DNA of 38,143 bases from Gammaproteobacteria bacterium (lineage in GTDB: Bacteria > Pseudomonadota > Gammaproteobacteria > Steroidobacterales > Steroidobacteraceae): assembly GCA_028870705.1 (NCBI GenBank), contig JAGWPD010000104.1:1-38143 (forward strand). Direction: 5' to 3'. Position numbers and translations under genes: made by a program. Numbering within the stretch: position 1 is the stretch's first letter; each line of letters begins with the position of its first letter. Positions 7,788 through 16,751 of this stretch are shown here, piece after piece. The notes beneath the pieces were generated by a model. That model was given only the letters and a program-made list of their open reading frames with translations, made no database searches and was not told the DNA's origin.

Positions 7788-8522
7788 TCAGCGGATCATG
7801 TACACCTTGGTGACGGTCTCGTGCACCGTGCACTCGCCACGCCAGTCCTGCGGGAAACAGGCCAGCGTATCGGGTTCGATCTCGATCACCTCGCCGCTCT
7901 CGTGCACGTAGGTGCTGCGGCCGCCCAGGAAATGACAGTACTCGTCGCGGGTCACGTGGCAGGCCCAACGGCCGGGCGTGCAGCGCCAGATGCCGCATTC
8001 GGAGCGGCCCTGCGGTCCCTTGTACAGAAGCTGGCCCGTTGTGTGCGATGCGCCTTCGAGCATCGTCGGGATGAGTCCCCAATCGACCAGGCTCGCCTGC
8101 GCCAGCGGCTTGCGCAATGAGGGCGCAGCCACCGGCGTCGCCTCCACCGCAGCACCGGCGGCCGCGCTCAGCATGTAGGTGTTGCGTATCGTCTCATGGA
8201 CGGTGCATTCCCCGGCCCAGCCCGCCGGGAACAGCACCAGCGTCTGCGGCAGCACCGTGATCCGCTCGCCGTTGTCGCGCATGTAGTCGGCGCGTCCGGC
8301 AACGAAATAGCACAATTCGTCGCGCGGGATCGCCAGCCGCCAGCGGCCCGGGGTGCAGATCCACAGCCCCGACTCGGGTTGCCCGCCGGGGCCCTTGTAG
8401 ATCACGCGTCCGCTGGACAGCGAATTGCCGGAGATCGCTCCGGGCTGGGCGCCCCATGACACGACGTCGGTGCGCGTCGAGGCGCGGTGCAGGTGCGGTG
8501 CGGTCGATGCGGCTTCAGGCAC
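7788..8522 (-). CDS. Tandem-duplicated Cupin_3 (DUF861) protein
   Basis: 244 residues from a GTG at 8522 with AGGAG 7 bases upstream, overlapping the end of the glycosyltransferase gene by 8 bases. The protein is two copies of one cupin domain. Copy 1 (about 25-115) and copy 2 (about 150-244) share the ordered motifs YKGPxG, CTPGRW, RDExCxF, GxxxYxxxxGE and GECTVHET. This is the RmlC-like Cupin_3 family, which includes ureidoglycine aminohydrolase-like enzymes. Metal-binding histidines are sparse in both copies, so it may bind a small ligand rather than a metal. Coupled translation suggests a shared task with the glycosyltransferase, and the divergent single-cupin gene at 9936 is of the same family. 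Function is not established. Confidence 0.75.
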   Translation of the reverse strand: MPEAASTAPHLHRASTRTDVVSWGAQPGAISGNSLSSGRVIYKGPGGQPESGLWICTPGRWRLAIPRDELCYFVAGRADYMRDNGERITVLPQTLVLFPAGWAGECTVHETIRNTYMLSAAAGAAVEATPVAAPSLRKPLAQASLVDWGLIPTMLEGASHTTGQLLYKGPQGRSECGIWRCTPGRWACHVTRDEYCHFLGGRSTYVHESGEVIEIEPDTLACFPQDWRGECTVHETVTKVYMIR

Positions 8523-9819
8523 GTTGCCGCTCCTGCTCCAGGAGCGCGGCCAGCAGGCGCGCGGCCTTGGCAGGTCCGTCCTGAGCGCGCATCCGCGCGC
8601 CGGTCGCGGTGACCCGCTCGCGCAACGCGCTATCGTTCAGGCAGGCATCGATGCGGGCGGCCAGCTCGGCCTCGGTCCAGTCGGCGCGGTTCATCCGGAA
8701 GCCATGGCCAGTCTCCTGGACGCGGGTCGCGTTGTCGTGGCCGTCCCACGCGAACGGCATGATGATCGCGGGCTTGCCGAACAGCAGGCACTCGGTGAAC
8801 GAATTGTTGCCGCCGTGGTGGATCACCACGTCGACCTGCGGGATCACCGACGGTTGCGGGAACCAGCTCTCGATGATCACGTTGGGCGGAAGCTGGCGGT
8901 ACTGTTCCCTGTAGCCGCCGACATTCACCAGCGCACGATAGGGTAGCGAGCCCAGCGCAGTGATCAGCCGCTTGAGCAGTGTGACATCGCCCGCACCCAG
9001 GCTCCCGAATGACAGATACAGGAGCGGCGCGTCGCCGTGCGCGCTGAAGCGCGGCACGGCGTAGGGCTGCTCCTGTCTTACGCATCCCTCGAGGTACTGG
9101 AATTGCGCCGGCGGCAGCGGGCGCGAGCGGCGGAAGCGCACCGACTCCGGATACAGCAGCAGGTTCAGGTAGGGCGAAGTCTCGAAGAACTGGCCCATCG
9201 GGTAGGGTTGCTCACCCTGTGCGACGAGAAACTCATTGAACGACGCATGGAGCGGCGCGATCACCTCGTTGAAATGCGCGCGGAACCGCTCATGGCAGGC
9301 CTGGTCATCCTGGCCGCAGCCCGACAGGTGCGGAGGAATCGCCGGATCCTCGATCTCGTTCTCGGAGCAGGAGACGATGCGCACCCATGGCACGCCGTGC
9401 TGCTTGATCGCCGGGAACAGGATCACGTTGTCGACGCAGATCAGTTCCGGCCTGATCTGCTGCAGCACGCCCGGCAGGTCGCGCTGCGCATAGCGCGCGC
9501 TCTCGACGATCGCCGCCCAGCATTCCTTCACGTAGTTGTCGATCTGCTCGTAGGCCGACTTGTAGAAGTTGGCGAGGTGGCCGTTGATGAAATCCTCCCA
9601 GAACCGCGCCATCTGCGCGGGCGGCAGCGGTTCGGAGAGATTGACCGGATAGGTTTCGAAGCCATAGCCCCGGTACACCTCGACGAAGCCGGGATCCGAC
9701 AGGAACACGGTCTTGTGCCCGAGGCGCGTGACCGCCTGCGCGATGCCGACCGAGTTCAGCGCCGGGCCGTAGGCCGCCTCGGGGAAGAAGGCGATCGTCC
9801 GAGGGTGTCCATTGGGCAT
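8515..9819 (-). CDS. UGT/MGT-type glycosyltransferase (GT-B fold)
   Basis: 434 residues from the ATG at 9819, with AGGAG 10 bases upstream. The N-terminal domain opens with an IAFFPEAAYGPALNSVG strand-loop, as in macrolide- and sterol-type glycosyltransferases. The C-terminal nucleotide-sugar domain has LYLSFGSLG near 267, WFPQPSVIP at 319-327, HHGGNNSFTE at 334-343 (the donor diphosphate contact) and FAWDGHDNATRV at 356-367. These are the standard signatures of the family that moves a sugar from a UDP- or dTDP-sugar to a small molecule or lipid. The acceptor cannot be read. The tandem cupin gene overlaps its 3' end, and a second cupin gene is divergent from it. Confidence 0.83.
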   Translation of the reverse strand: MPNGHPRTIAFFPEAAYGPALNSVGIAQAVTRLGHKTVFLSDPGFVEVYRGYGFETYPVNLSEPLPPAQMARFWEDFINGHLANFYKSAYEQIDNYVKECWAAIVESARYAQRDLPGVLQQIRPELICVDNVILFPAIKQHGVPWVRIVSCSENEIEDPAIPPHLSGCGQDDQACHERFRAHFNEVIAPLHASFNEFLVAQGEQPYPMGQFFETSPYLNLLLYPESVRFRRSRPLPPAQFQYLEGCVRQEQPYAVPRFSAHGDAPLLYLSFGSLGAGDVTLLKRLITALGSLPYRALVNVGGYREQYRQLPPNVIIESWFPQPSVIPQVDVVIHHGGNNSFTECLLFGKPAIIMPFAWDGHDNATRVQETGHGFRMNRADWTEAELAARIDACLNDSALRERVTATGARMRAQDGPAKAARLLAALLEQERQRA

Positions 9820-9935
9820 GTCAGCTGCGCTCCTGGCGCTATTTGAGCATGGCATCGCGGGGCGCGTCGAACCCGGGGGCGCGCGCGCCAATCCTGCTAC
9901 GCTACTGCTTTCGTCCGGCAGCTCGAAGGTGCGAC

Positions 9936-10277
9936 GTGGGAATCAGGGACTTCAAGACGCTCGGCCCGGGCGCAGCGAGCGCTCCGTCGCCGGCGAACGT
10001 GCTGGCGGGCGATCCGCGCCAGCAGGTCTGGAACGTGCTGTCATCGGGCGACGGCCGTTTCCACGTCGGCGAGTGGGCCTCCGGCGTGGGCGCCTGGCGC
10101 GTGAACTACACCGAGTACGAGCTGTGCCATCTGCTGGCGGGAGCGGTGCGGCTCACGGACGAGCACGGCGCGGCGCACATTTACCGTGCGGGCGATACCT
10201 TCGTCATTCCAGGCGGATTCCGCGGCACCTGGGAAGTGCTCGAACCCTGCCGCAAGATCTACGCGATCTACGAATGA
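9936..10277 (+). CDS. Single-domain Cupin_3 (DUF861) protein
   Basis: 113 residues from a GTG at 9936, with AAGG 6 bases upstream; the frame stays open further 5' but that stretch has no ribosome site and reads as low-complexity. The cupin core holds GEWASGVGAWRVNYTEYE, CHLLAG, YRAGDTFVIPGGFRGTWE and a closing CRKIYAIYE, the Cupin_3 pattern. It is probably a small cytoplasmic enzyme or ligand binder. It is transcribed away from the glycosyltransferase gene, 116 bases apart. Proteins of this family often sit beside amine and amino-acid catabolic genes, which would fit the polyamine genes downstream; that link is inference. Confidence 0.78.
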   Translation: MGIRDFKTLGPGAASAPSPANVLAGDPRQQVWNVLSSGDGRFHVGEWASGVGAWRVNYTEYELCHLLAGAVRLTDEHGAAHIYRAGDTFVIPGGFRGTWEVLEPCRKIYAIYE

Positions 10278-10284
10278 GAGTGCC

Positions 10285-10316
10285 GGGGCCCCGGAGACAG
10301 GCGCCTCCAGGGCCCC
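10285..10316. terminator. Strong hairpin between convergent genes
   Basis: A 12-base-pair stem with one mismatch (arms 10285-10296 and 10305-10316) and an 8-base loop lies 7 bases after the cupin stop and 16 bases before the stop of the convergent porin gene. No T-run follows on either strand, so termination would depend on the very GC-rich stem or on Rho. Its position suggests a two-way terminator. Confidence 0.55.
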
Positions 10317-10332
10317 GCGCTGGCGGACCGCA

Positions 10333-11466
10333 TCAGAACTTGAATATGGCCTCCAGGCCGACCGAAGACTGGTCCTTCTTGGCCGACACGCCGCTGACGA
10401 ATGAATTTGCATCACTGCGGTCGCCACGCACTTCGGTCCGGATCTCCACCGACTTCGACGGCAGGTAGCCGAGGGTCAAAGTCGCCTCCTTCCACTTCTG
10501 GATCACACCGGTCCGGTAGCCGTCGGTATCGTCGAAATACTCGCCGCGCAGGCCCAGGCGCCACTGATTGCTCAGCATGTAGTTCAGATAGCCCGCCGTG
10601 CCCGACCACTTCGCCTTGATCGTGCTGCCGTTGGCCAGGGAGGTGAAATTGTCCTGGGAGGCGTAGTCGTAGTTCAGAATGAAGCTCAGCCGGTCGTTGG
10701 CGGTGATTGTGGCTACGACATCCACCAGATTGCGCTGCCCGCTGATGCCACCGATCACGCCGTACACCTGCTCGACGCCGGTGTAGCCTTGCACGGCCAA
10801 CGACAGGAACTTGGAAGGCACGAAGCCGACGCCCAACTCGAGCGTTTTTTGGCGGTTCTGGTCCTTCAACTGATCCCAGCCGTTAGTGACACCGCCAATC
10901 AGCGTCAGTGTACTGTTGACGACATAGGTTGCCCGCACGCCCGTGTGGGCGAACGGAATGGCATAGCCGAACAGGATCGAGCGCGAGTAGTTGACGTCGG
11001 CGGTCGAGTTGATCACTTCTGCCCCGGCGAGCGTCACGTACTTGCCACCAATGACCGTCAGCGGGCCGTGCGCATACTGCACGTACGCCTGCGTAACGTC
11101 GAAGTCGTTGGTCGTGGTGTCGTACGACTTGATTACCCGCGCATCCCGACCCGCCGTCAGATTCACGTAGGCGCCAAATCCTTCCTTCGGTTGATAGGCC
11201 ACCAGCAGCGCCGCCTGGTGCAGATTGAAGGAATTGGGTTCCGTGTCGAAGACCCGATTGCTCGTGCCGCTGGTGAAGACACCGTCGCCTGAAAGGTACG
11301 AGTAGGCGGCATCGACGTAGCCATCCACGGCAACGCCGGAGGCGGAGAGCATATCGGCCAGCGACACGGCGGGCGCCTTTGTGTCGCCGGCGTCCGCGGC
11401 AATCGCAGCGTACGGAAGGGCCGCAAAAAAGACACAGAACGTCAGCGCGCAGGCAAACTTTCGCAT
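10333..11466 (-). CDS. Outer-membrane beta-barrel porin (OmpL-like, BBP2 family)
   Basis: 377 residues, ATG at 11466 with AAGGA just upstream. A signal peptide covers about 1-23 (ending AAIA). The mature protein opens with SGVAVDGYVDAAYSY and continues as alternating amphipathic strands with the motifs FNLHQAALLVAYQP, VTQAYVQYA and SILFGYAIPFAHTGVRA, typical of the putative beta-barrel porin-2/OmpL-like family. It ends in phenylalanine (EAIFKF), the C-terminal outer-membrane assembly signal. It likely forms a small-molecule channel. It follows the BauA-like aminotransferase on the same strand after 231 bases, so it may supply that pathway, though substrate is not readable. Base composition is less GC-extreme than in neighbouring enzymes. 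Confidence 0.83.
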   Translation of the reverse strand: MRKFACALTFCVFFAALPYAAIAADAGDTKAPAVSLADMLSASGVAVDGYVDAAYSYLSGDGVFTSGTSNRVFDTEPNSFNLHQAALLVAYQPKEGFGAYVNLTAGRDARVIKSYDTTTNDFDVTQAYVQYAHGPLTVIGGKYVTLAGAEVINSTADVNYSRSILFGYAIPFAHTGVRATYVVNSTLTLIGGVTNGWDQLKDQNRQKTLELGVGFVPSKFLSLAVQGYTGVEQVYGVIGGISGQRNLVDVVATITANDRLSFILNYDYASQDNFTSLANGSTIKAKWSGTAGYLNYMLSNQWRLGLRGEYFDDTDGYRTGVIQKWKEATLTLGYLPSKSVEIRTEVRGDRSDANSFVSGVSAKKDQSSVGLEAIFKF

Positions 11467-11501
11467 GATTCCTTACCCTTGCATGGTGAGCACCGGACTG
11501 C

Positions 11502-11521
11502 GCGCGTCGCCATTGACGCGC
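11502..11521. promoter_or_regulatory. Inverted repeat in the porin upstream region
   Basis: Perfect 7-base arms GCGCGTC and GACGCGC with a 6-base spacer lie 36 bases before the porin ATG. It could be an operator or a leader hairpin. The rest of 11467-11697 shows no convincing promoter hexamers. Confidence 0.3.
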
Positions 11522-11697
11522 AATAGGTACCGGACAGCCGGGCTGATGCAGCAAACGTGCCACTTGCCGCCGGCTTGCGGAAACATGACCTTAGCCGCGC
11601 TCTGCCGAGATCACGCGTGGCAGATGCACCAAAAGCGGGTGGCATGTGATCGCCACTGCACCGGGTGAATGCAGCGGATAGGGTGATCTGGCGCGCC

Positions 11698-13008
11698 TCA
11701 GGGCGTGGCGCGGACGGCCTCGGCGAGGATGGTGTACAGCTGGTCGATTTCGGCGCGGCTGATGGTGAGCGGCGGCGAGAACGCCAGCACGTTGCCGGTG
11801 GGCCGCGCCAGCAGGCCGCGGGCGAAGCAGCTGCGGAACACTTCGAATGCGCGGGTCGGCGCGCGGCCGGCTTCGGCCGCGAACTCGAAAGCCGAGATCA
11901 GCCCGTAATTGCGGATGTCGACCAGACCGGGGAGGCCGCGCAGCGCATGGGCGCGCTCTTCCCAGTAGGGCGCGAGCTCGGCCGCGCGCTGCGGCAGCCC
12001 TTCGCGTTCGTAGATACCGATGGTGGCGATCGCTGCCGCGCAGGCGACCGGGTGGCCGCTGTAGGTGTAGCCATGGTACAGGTCGATGTCGGCCTGCGGA
12101 CCGTTCATGAAGGCCGCGTGGATTTCGCGATGCACGAATACCGCGCCCATCGGAATGGCGCCATTGGTGATGCCTTTGGCCATCGTCAGCAGGTCGGGCG
12201 TGACCTTGAACTGCCGGCTGCCGAACCAGTCGCCGGTGCGGCCGAAGCCCGTGATCACCTCATCGAAGATCAGCAGCAGGCCGTGGCGCGTGCAGATCTC
12301 GCGCAGCCGCTCGAGGTAGCCGCGCGGCGGGACCAGCACGCCGGTCGAGCCCGCGATCGGCTCGACGATCACACCCGCGATGCGCTTCGCGCCGTGCTCG
12401 CGGATCAGGCGCTCCAGGTCGTCGGCGAATTCCACGCCCTGCGCGGGCTGGCCGCGCGCAAAGGCGTTGCGCGCCAGGTCGTGCGTGTCGCGCAGGTGCG
12501 CCACATGCGGCAGAAGCGATCCCTGCCAGGCTTCGCGGTTCTTCGGGATGCCGCCGACCGACATGCCGCCGAACCCGACGCCGTGGTAGGCGCGTTCGCG
12601 GCCGATGAGCACGTTGCGATCCGGCTCGCCGCGCAGGCGATGATAAGCAAGCACGATCTTGAGGGCCGAGTCGGCCGCCTCGGAGCCGGAATTGCTGAAG
12701 AACACCTGCTCGAGGCCCGCTGGCGCGTGCGTGCGCAAGCACCGCGCCAGTTCGAACGGCAGCGGGTGGCCCATGTTGAAGGTCGGCGCAAAATCGAGCG
12801 TCTCGAGCTGCCGCGCGACCGCGTCGCGGATCTCGCTGCGCGCATGGCCGGCATTCACGCACCACAGGCCCGCGGTGCCGTCGAGGATGCGGCGGCCGTC
12901 GTCGCTCTCGTAATACATTCCCGCGGCCTTGGTCAGCATGCGCGGCGCGGCGCGGAACTGGCGGTTCGGCGTGAACGGCATCCAGAAGGCGGAAAGATCG
13001 GTGTTCAT
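11698..13008 (-). CDS. BauA-like omega-aminotransferase (beta-alanine/amine:pyruvate)
   Basis: 436 residues from the ATG at 13008; a TTG three codons upstream is a less likely start. This is a class III PLP aminotransferase. The N-terminal FWMPFTPNRQFRAAPRML and LDGTAGLWCVNAGH are the signature I recall from Pseudomonas beta-alanine:pyruvate transaminase (BauA/omega-APT). SNSGSEA lies at 105-111, YHG at 141-143, D249 in FDEVITGFGRTG, and the Schiff-base lysine K278 in MAKGITNGAIPMG. It would convert beta-alanine, or another omega-amine, plus pyruvate to the semialdehyde plus alanine. Beta-alanine can arise from 1,3-diaminopropane, a product of the spermidine dehydrogenase-like enzyme encoded at 20487. 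It is divergent from puuC across 56 bases. Confidence 0.88.
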   Translation of the reverse strand: MNTDLSAFWMPFTPNRQFRAAPRMLTKAAGMYYESDDGRRILDGTAGLWCVNAGHARSEIRDAVARQLETLDFAPTFNMGHPLPFELARCLRTHAPAGLEQVFFSNSGSEAADSALKIVLAYHRLRGEPDRNVLIGRERAYHGVGFGGMSVGGIPKNREAWQGSLLPHVAHLRDTHDLARNAFARGQPAQGVEFADDLERLIREHGAKRIAGVIVEPIAGSTGVLVPPRGYLERLREICTRHGLLLIFDEVITGFGRTGDWFGSRQFKVTPDLLTMAKGITNGAIPMGAVFVHREIHAAFMNGPQADIDLYHGYTYSGHPVACAAAIATIGIYEREGLPQRAAELAPYWEERAHALRGLPGLVDIRNYGLISAFEFAAEAGRAPTRAFEVFRSCFARGLLARPTGNVLAFSPPLTISRAEIDQLYTILAEAVRATP

Positions 13009-13064
13009 GACCTGCAAGGATAGAATAATCGGCGCTTCCCCACCATGAGCAGACGAGGGTCATC
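13009..13064. promoter_or_regulatory. Divergent promoter region between bauA-like gene and puuC
   Basis: The 56-base gap separates two divergent polyamine genes. It holds the AT-rich stretch TAGAATAATC at 13021-13030, the only one nearby, which offers a -10 (TAGAAT) for puuC. No good -35 is seen at the right distance. A GAGG lies 6 bases before the puuC ATG. Confidence 0.35.
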
Positions 13065-14564
13065 ATGCCCGGCAAATACGACGGAATCGACTGGCACGCC
13101 CGCGCCCGGGCGCTGCCGATGCGCGGCGAAGCCCTGATCAACGGCCGGCGCGTGGCGGCACAGGGCGGGGCCACCTTCGCCACGCTGAGCCCGATCGACG
13201 GGCGCGAGCTCGCGCAGGTCGCCGCGGGCGATACGCCGGACATCGACGCGGCGGTGGCGGCGGCCCGTGCCGGTTTCGAGCGTGGCGATTGGGCGCGGAT
13301 GCCACCGGCAGCGCGCAAGCGCGTGCTGCAGAACTTCGCCGCGCTGGTCGAGGCGGCCGCCGAGGAACTGGCGCTGCTGGAAACGCTCGACATGGGCAAG
13401 CCGATCAGCGATGCGCTGGCGGTCGACGTGCCGGCGACCGCGCGCTGCCTGCGCTGGTACGGCGAAGCCATCGACAAGATCTACGGCGAAGTGGCGCCGA
13501 CCTCGAGCGATGCGCTGGCGCTGATCACGCGCGAGCCGGTGGGCGTCGTGGGCGCGATCGTGCCGTGGAATTTCCCGATGATCATGGCAGCGTGGAAGAT
13601 CGCGCCGGTCCTGGCCGCCGGTAATTCGCTGGTGCTCAAGCCCTCGGAGAAATCGCCGCTCAGCGCGCTGCGGCTGGCCGAATTCGCGCTCGAGGCCGGC
13701 GTGCCGCCAGGCGTGTTCAACGTGGTGCCGGGCTTCGGAAGCACGGCCGGCAGGGCGCTCGCGCTGCACCTGGATGTCGACGCGATCGCCTTCACCGGCT
13801 CGACCGCCACCGGCAAGCTCATCGCCCAGTACGCCGCGCAATCGAACCTCAAGCGCGTGTCGCTCGAGTGCGGCGGCAAGAGTCCGAACATCGTGATGGC
13901 CGATTACCCCGATCTGAAGCGCGCCGCGCGCGCCGCGGCCAGCGCGATCTTCTTCAACCAGGGCGAGATGTGCTCGGCCGGCTCGCGGCTGCTGGTGCAG
14001 GAAGGCATCCGCGACGCGCTGCTGGAGGAGATCACCGCGATCGCGCGTACGCTGCCGCCCGGCGATCCGCTCGATGCGGCCACGCGGCTCGGCGCGCTGG
14101 TCGATGAACCGCAGACGCAGCGCGTGCTGGACTACATCGCCGCCGGCCGCGGCGAAGGCGCGATCGTGGCGGCAGGCGGCCAGCGCGTGCGCCAGGCCAG
14201 CGGCGGCTGCTACGTGGAGCCGACGGTGTTTGCAGGCGTGCGGCCGGAGATGCGCATCGCGCGCGAGGAAATCTTCGGACCGGTGCTCGCGACGCTGAGC
14301 TTCCGCGACCTGGACGAGGCGATCCGCATCGGCAACGGTGTCGTGTACGGTCTGGCGGCTGCGATCTGGACGCGCGACATCGGCACCGCGCATCGCGCCG
14401 CGCGCGCACTGCGCGCCGGCGTGGTGTACGTCAACTGCTATGATGCCGACGACATCACCGTGCCGTTCGGTGGCTTCAAGCAGTCCGGCACCGGCCGCGA
14501 CAAGTCGCTCCACGCCTTCGACAAGTACACCGAACTGAAGACCACCTGGATCGACCTGGCGTGA
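13065..14564 (+). CDS. puuC: Gamma-glutamyl-gamma-aminobutyraldehyde dehydrogenase (PuuC-type ALDH)
   Basis: 499 residues, the usual ALDH length, from an ATG with GAGG 6 bases upstream. It oxidises amino-aldehydes from polyamine breakdown with NAD(P)+. Motifs in order: VPWNFP with N169, the cofactor loop FTGSTATGK at 243-251, the general base E268 in LECGGKSP, the nucleophile C303 in GEMCSAGSR, and EEIFGPV. The N-terminal layout and the ending PFGGFKQSGTGRDKSLHA match PuuC/KauB-type enzymes. It should act on gamma-glutamyl-gamma-aminobutyraldehyde from PuuB and possibly on 4-aminobutyraldehyde or 3-aminopropanal from the spermidine dehydrogenase route. Its TGA overlaps the GTG of rlmKL (GTGA). 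Confidence 0.87.
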   Translation: MPGKYDGIDWHARARALPMRGEALINGRRVAAQGGATFATLSPIDGRELAQVAAGDTPDIDAAVAAARAGFERGDWARMPPAARKRVLQNFAALVEAAAEELALLETLDMGKPISDALAVDVPATARCLRWYGEAIDKIYGEVAPTSSDALALITREPVGVVGAIVPWNFPMIMAAWKIAPVLAAGNSLVLKPSEKSPLSALRLAEFALEAGVPPGVFNVVPGFGSTAGRALALHLDVDAIAFTGSTATGKLIAQYAAQSNLKRVSLECGGKSPNIVMADYPDLKRAARAAASAIFFNQGEMCSAGSRLLVQEGIRDALLEEITAIARTLPPGDPLDAATRLGALVDEPQTQRVLDYIAAGRGEGAIVAAGGQRVRQASGGCYVEPTVFAGVRPEMRIAREEIFGPVLATLSFRDLDEAIRIGNGVVYGLAAAIWTRDIGTAHRAARALRAGVVYVNCYDADDITVPFGGFKQSGTGRDKSLHAFDKYTELKTTWIDLA

Positions 14565-16741
14565 CCGAGTCTGCGCTGCGCTTCATGGCCACCGCGCCGC
14601 GCGGCCTGGCCGACCTGCTGGCGGGCGAGTTGCGCGAGCTCGGGGTCGCGCAGTTCAGCGAACGCACCGCGGGCGTGCGTTTTGGCGGCGAACTGCGCAC
14701 CGGCTACCTCGCCTGCCTGCATTCGCGCGTCGCCAGCCGCGTGCTGCTCGAGGTGGCCGACTACCAGGCGCAAAGCACCAGCGAGTTCTATGCCGGCGCG
14801 CGGCGCATCGACTGGCGCCCGCATGTCGATCCGGCGCTCACGCTCGCCTGTGAATTCACCGGTTCGCATCCGACCATCACCCACAGCCAGTTCGGCGCGC
14901 AGAAGCTCAAGGACGCGATCTGCGACCAGTTGCGCGAGGCCGCCGGTGCGCGGCCGCAGATCGAGCTGGACCGGCCGGCGGTGCGCGTGCTCGCGCATGC
15001 GAGCGGCGCGCGCATCCTGCTGTATATCGACTTCGCGGGCGAGGGCCTGCATCGGCGCGGTTACCGGCTGCAGGCGGGCGAGGCACCGCTCCGTGAGAAC
15101 CTGGCGGCCGGCATCCTGCTGCGCGCCGGATGGCCCTCGATCGCGGCCGCGGGCGGCGGCTTCCTCGATCCGATGTGCGGCTCCGGCACGCTGCCGATCG
15201 AAGCGGCGATGCTGGCCGCGGGGATCGCGCCCGGCATGCGGCGCGAATACTGGGGCTTCGTGCGCTGGCGCGGCCACGATGCCGCACTGTGGCAGCAACT
15301 GCTGGCGCAGGCGGGTGCGCGCGTGCGGGAGGTGCCGAACAGCATCCGCGGGAGCGATCGCGATCCGGGCGCGCTGCGCGTGGCGGCGGCGAACGCGGCG
15401 CGGGCTGGCGTCGATTCGATCGTCCGCTTCGCCGCCGGCCCGGCCGCGGCGGCGCGGCCCGAGGGCATCGCCAGCGGATTGATCTGCACCAATCCTCCCT
15501 ACGGCGCGCGGCTCGGTGATGAAACGGCGGCGCGCGAGGCGCATCGCGAGCTTGGCGCCGTGTTGCGCGGGCACTTCACTGGCTGGAAGGCCGCGGTGCT
15601 GACCACGGACGGCGAAGCCGCGCGTGAGCTGGGCGTGCGCATCGCGCGCAAGCACGAATTGTGGAACGGTGCGCTGGCCTGCCGCCTGCTGCGCATCGAT
15701 CTGGCGGACCCCGGGGCGCCGGCGCGCCTTCCCGGCGCGCCGCGTGCGCCGGACCCGGAGCTGGCCGCTAGTCCCGGGGCGCTCATGTTCGGCAATCGCA
15801 TTGGCAAGAACCTGCGGCAGCTCGGCCGGCAGGCGCGCGCGCAGGGCATCGCAAACTTCAGGCTGTACGACGCCGACATGCCCGAATACGCGCTCGCGGT
15901 GGATCATTACGTCGACGCCGCAAGCGGCGCCACGCACCTGTACGTGCAGGAATACGCGGCGCCCGATTCGGTGGAGCCCGCGGCCGCGGCGCGCCGGCGC
16001 GCCGAAGCGCTGGCGGCGCTCCCGGCTGCGGCGCAGGTCGAGCCGGCGCACATCCACGTGCGCGTGCGGCGGCGCCAGCGCGGCACGAACCAGTACACAC
16101 GCCTCGCGCAGCAAGGCCACTACACCCGCATCGAGGAAGGCGGGCTCAACTTCCTGGTGAACTTCAGCGACTATCTGGACACTGGCCTGTTCCTCGACCA
16201 CCGGCTCACCCGACAGCGGTTGCGCGCGGCTGCCGCCGGCCGCCGGTTCCTGAACCTGTTCTGTTATACCGCGAGCGCCACCGTGTACGCCGCGGCCGGC
16301 GGCGCGCGCTCGAGCCTCGGCGTCGATCTTTCGGCCACCTATCTCGACTGGGCGGCGGAGAATTTCCGCAGCAATGGCCTCGAACGCGCGGCGCACGAGC
16401 TGGTGCGGGCCGATTGCCGCGAATGGCTGGCCGAAGCGCGCGCGGCCAGCTGGGATCTCATCTTCTTCGACCCGCCCACTTTCTCGAACTCCAAGCGCAT
16501 GAGCGGCGTGCTCGACACGCAACGCGATCACATGGAGCTGCTCGGGCATTGCATGCGCCTGCTGGCGCCGGGCGGATTGCTGCTGTTCTCTACCAACGCG
16601 CAGCGCTTCAGGCTCGATCCCGCGGCCGGCCAGCAGTGGGCCGTAACCGACATTACGACGGCCACGATTCCGTTCGACTTCCAGCGCAATTCGCGCATTC
16701 ACCGCGCCTATGAACTGCGCGCGCGGGCGGACGGCGGTTAG
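14561..16741 (+). CDS. rlmL: Bifunctional 23S rRNA methyltransferase RlmKL (m2G2445/m7G2069)
   Basis: 726 residues, slightly longer than the E. coli enzyme, from a GTG inside the puuC stop. The N-terminal half is RlmL: a ferredoxin-like plus THUMP region (about 1-160), then a Rossmann methyltransferase with DPMCGSGTLPIEAA at 203 and the catalytic NPPYG at 311-315. The C-terminal half is RlmK: NFSDYLDTGLFLDHRLTR, the SAM loop FLNLFCYTAS, GVDLSATYLDWA and the DPPTFSNSKRM motif. Both halves are intact. It methylates the 23S rRNA peptidyl-transferase region during ribosome assembly. Translational coupling to an amine-catabolic dehydrogenase is odd for a housekeeping gene. It ends 10 bases before the stop of the convergent lipoprotein gene. 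Confidence 0.93.
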   Translation: MTESALRFMATAPRGLADLLAGELRELGVAQFSERTAGVRFGGELRTGYLACLHSRVASRVLLEVADYQAQSTSEFYAGARRIDWRPHVDPALTLACEFTGSHPTITHSQFGAQKLKDAICDQLREAAGARPQIELDRPAVRVLAHASGARILLYIDFAGEGLHRRGYRLQAGEAPLRENLAAGILLRAGWPSIAAAGGGFLDPMCGSGTLPIEAAMLAAGIAPGMRREYWGFVRWRGHDAALWQQLLAQAGARVREVPNSIRGSDRDPGALRVAAANAARAGVDSIVRFAAGPAAAARPEGIASGLICTNPPYGARLGDETAAREAHRELGAVLRGHFTGWKAAVLTTDGEAARELGVRIARKHELWNGALACRLLRIDLADPGAPARLPGAPRAPDPELAASPGALMFGNRIGKNLRQLGRQARAQGIANFRLYDADMPEYALAVDHYVDAASGATHLYVQEYAAPDSVEPAAAARRRAEALAALPAAAQVEPAHIHVRVRRRQRGTNQYTRLAQQGHYTRIEEGGLNFLVNFSDYLDTGLFLDHRLTRQRLRAAAAGRRFLNLFCYTASATVYAAAGGARSSLGVDLSATYLDWAAENFRSNGLERAAHELVRADCREWLAEARAASWDLIFFDPPTFSNSKRMSGVLDTQRDHMELLGHCMRLLAPGGLLLFSTNAQRFRLDPAAGQQWAVTDITTATIPFDFQRNSRIHRAYELRARADGG

Positions 16742-16751
16742 GCGCCAGGCC

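Noticed and set aside
9878-9889. GGCGCGCGCGCC palindrome between the glycosyltransferase and cupin genes
   Set aside because: It is a simple GC repeat, and such self-complementary runs are expected by chance here.
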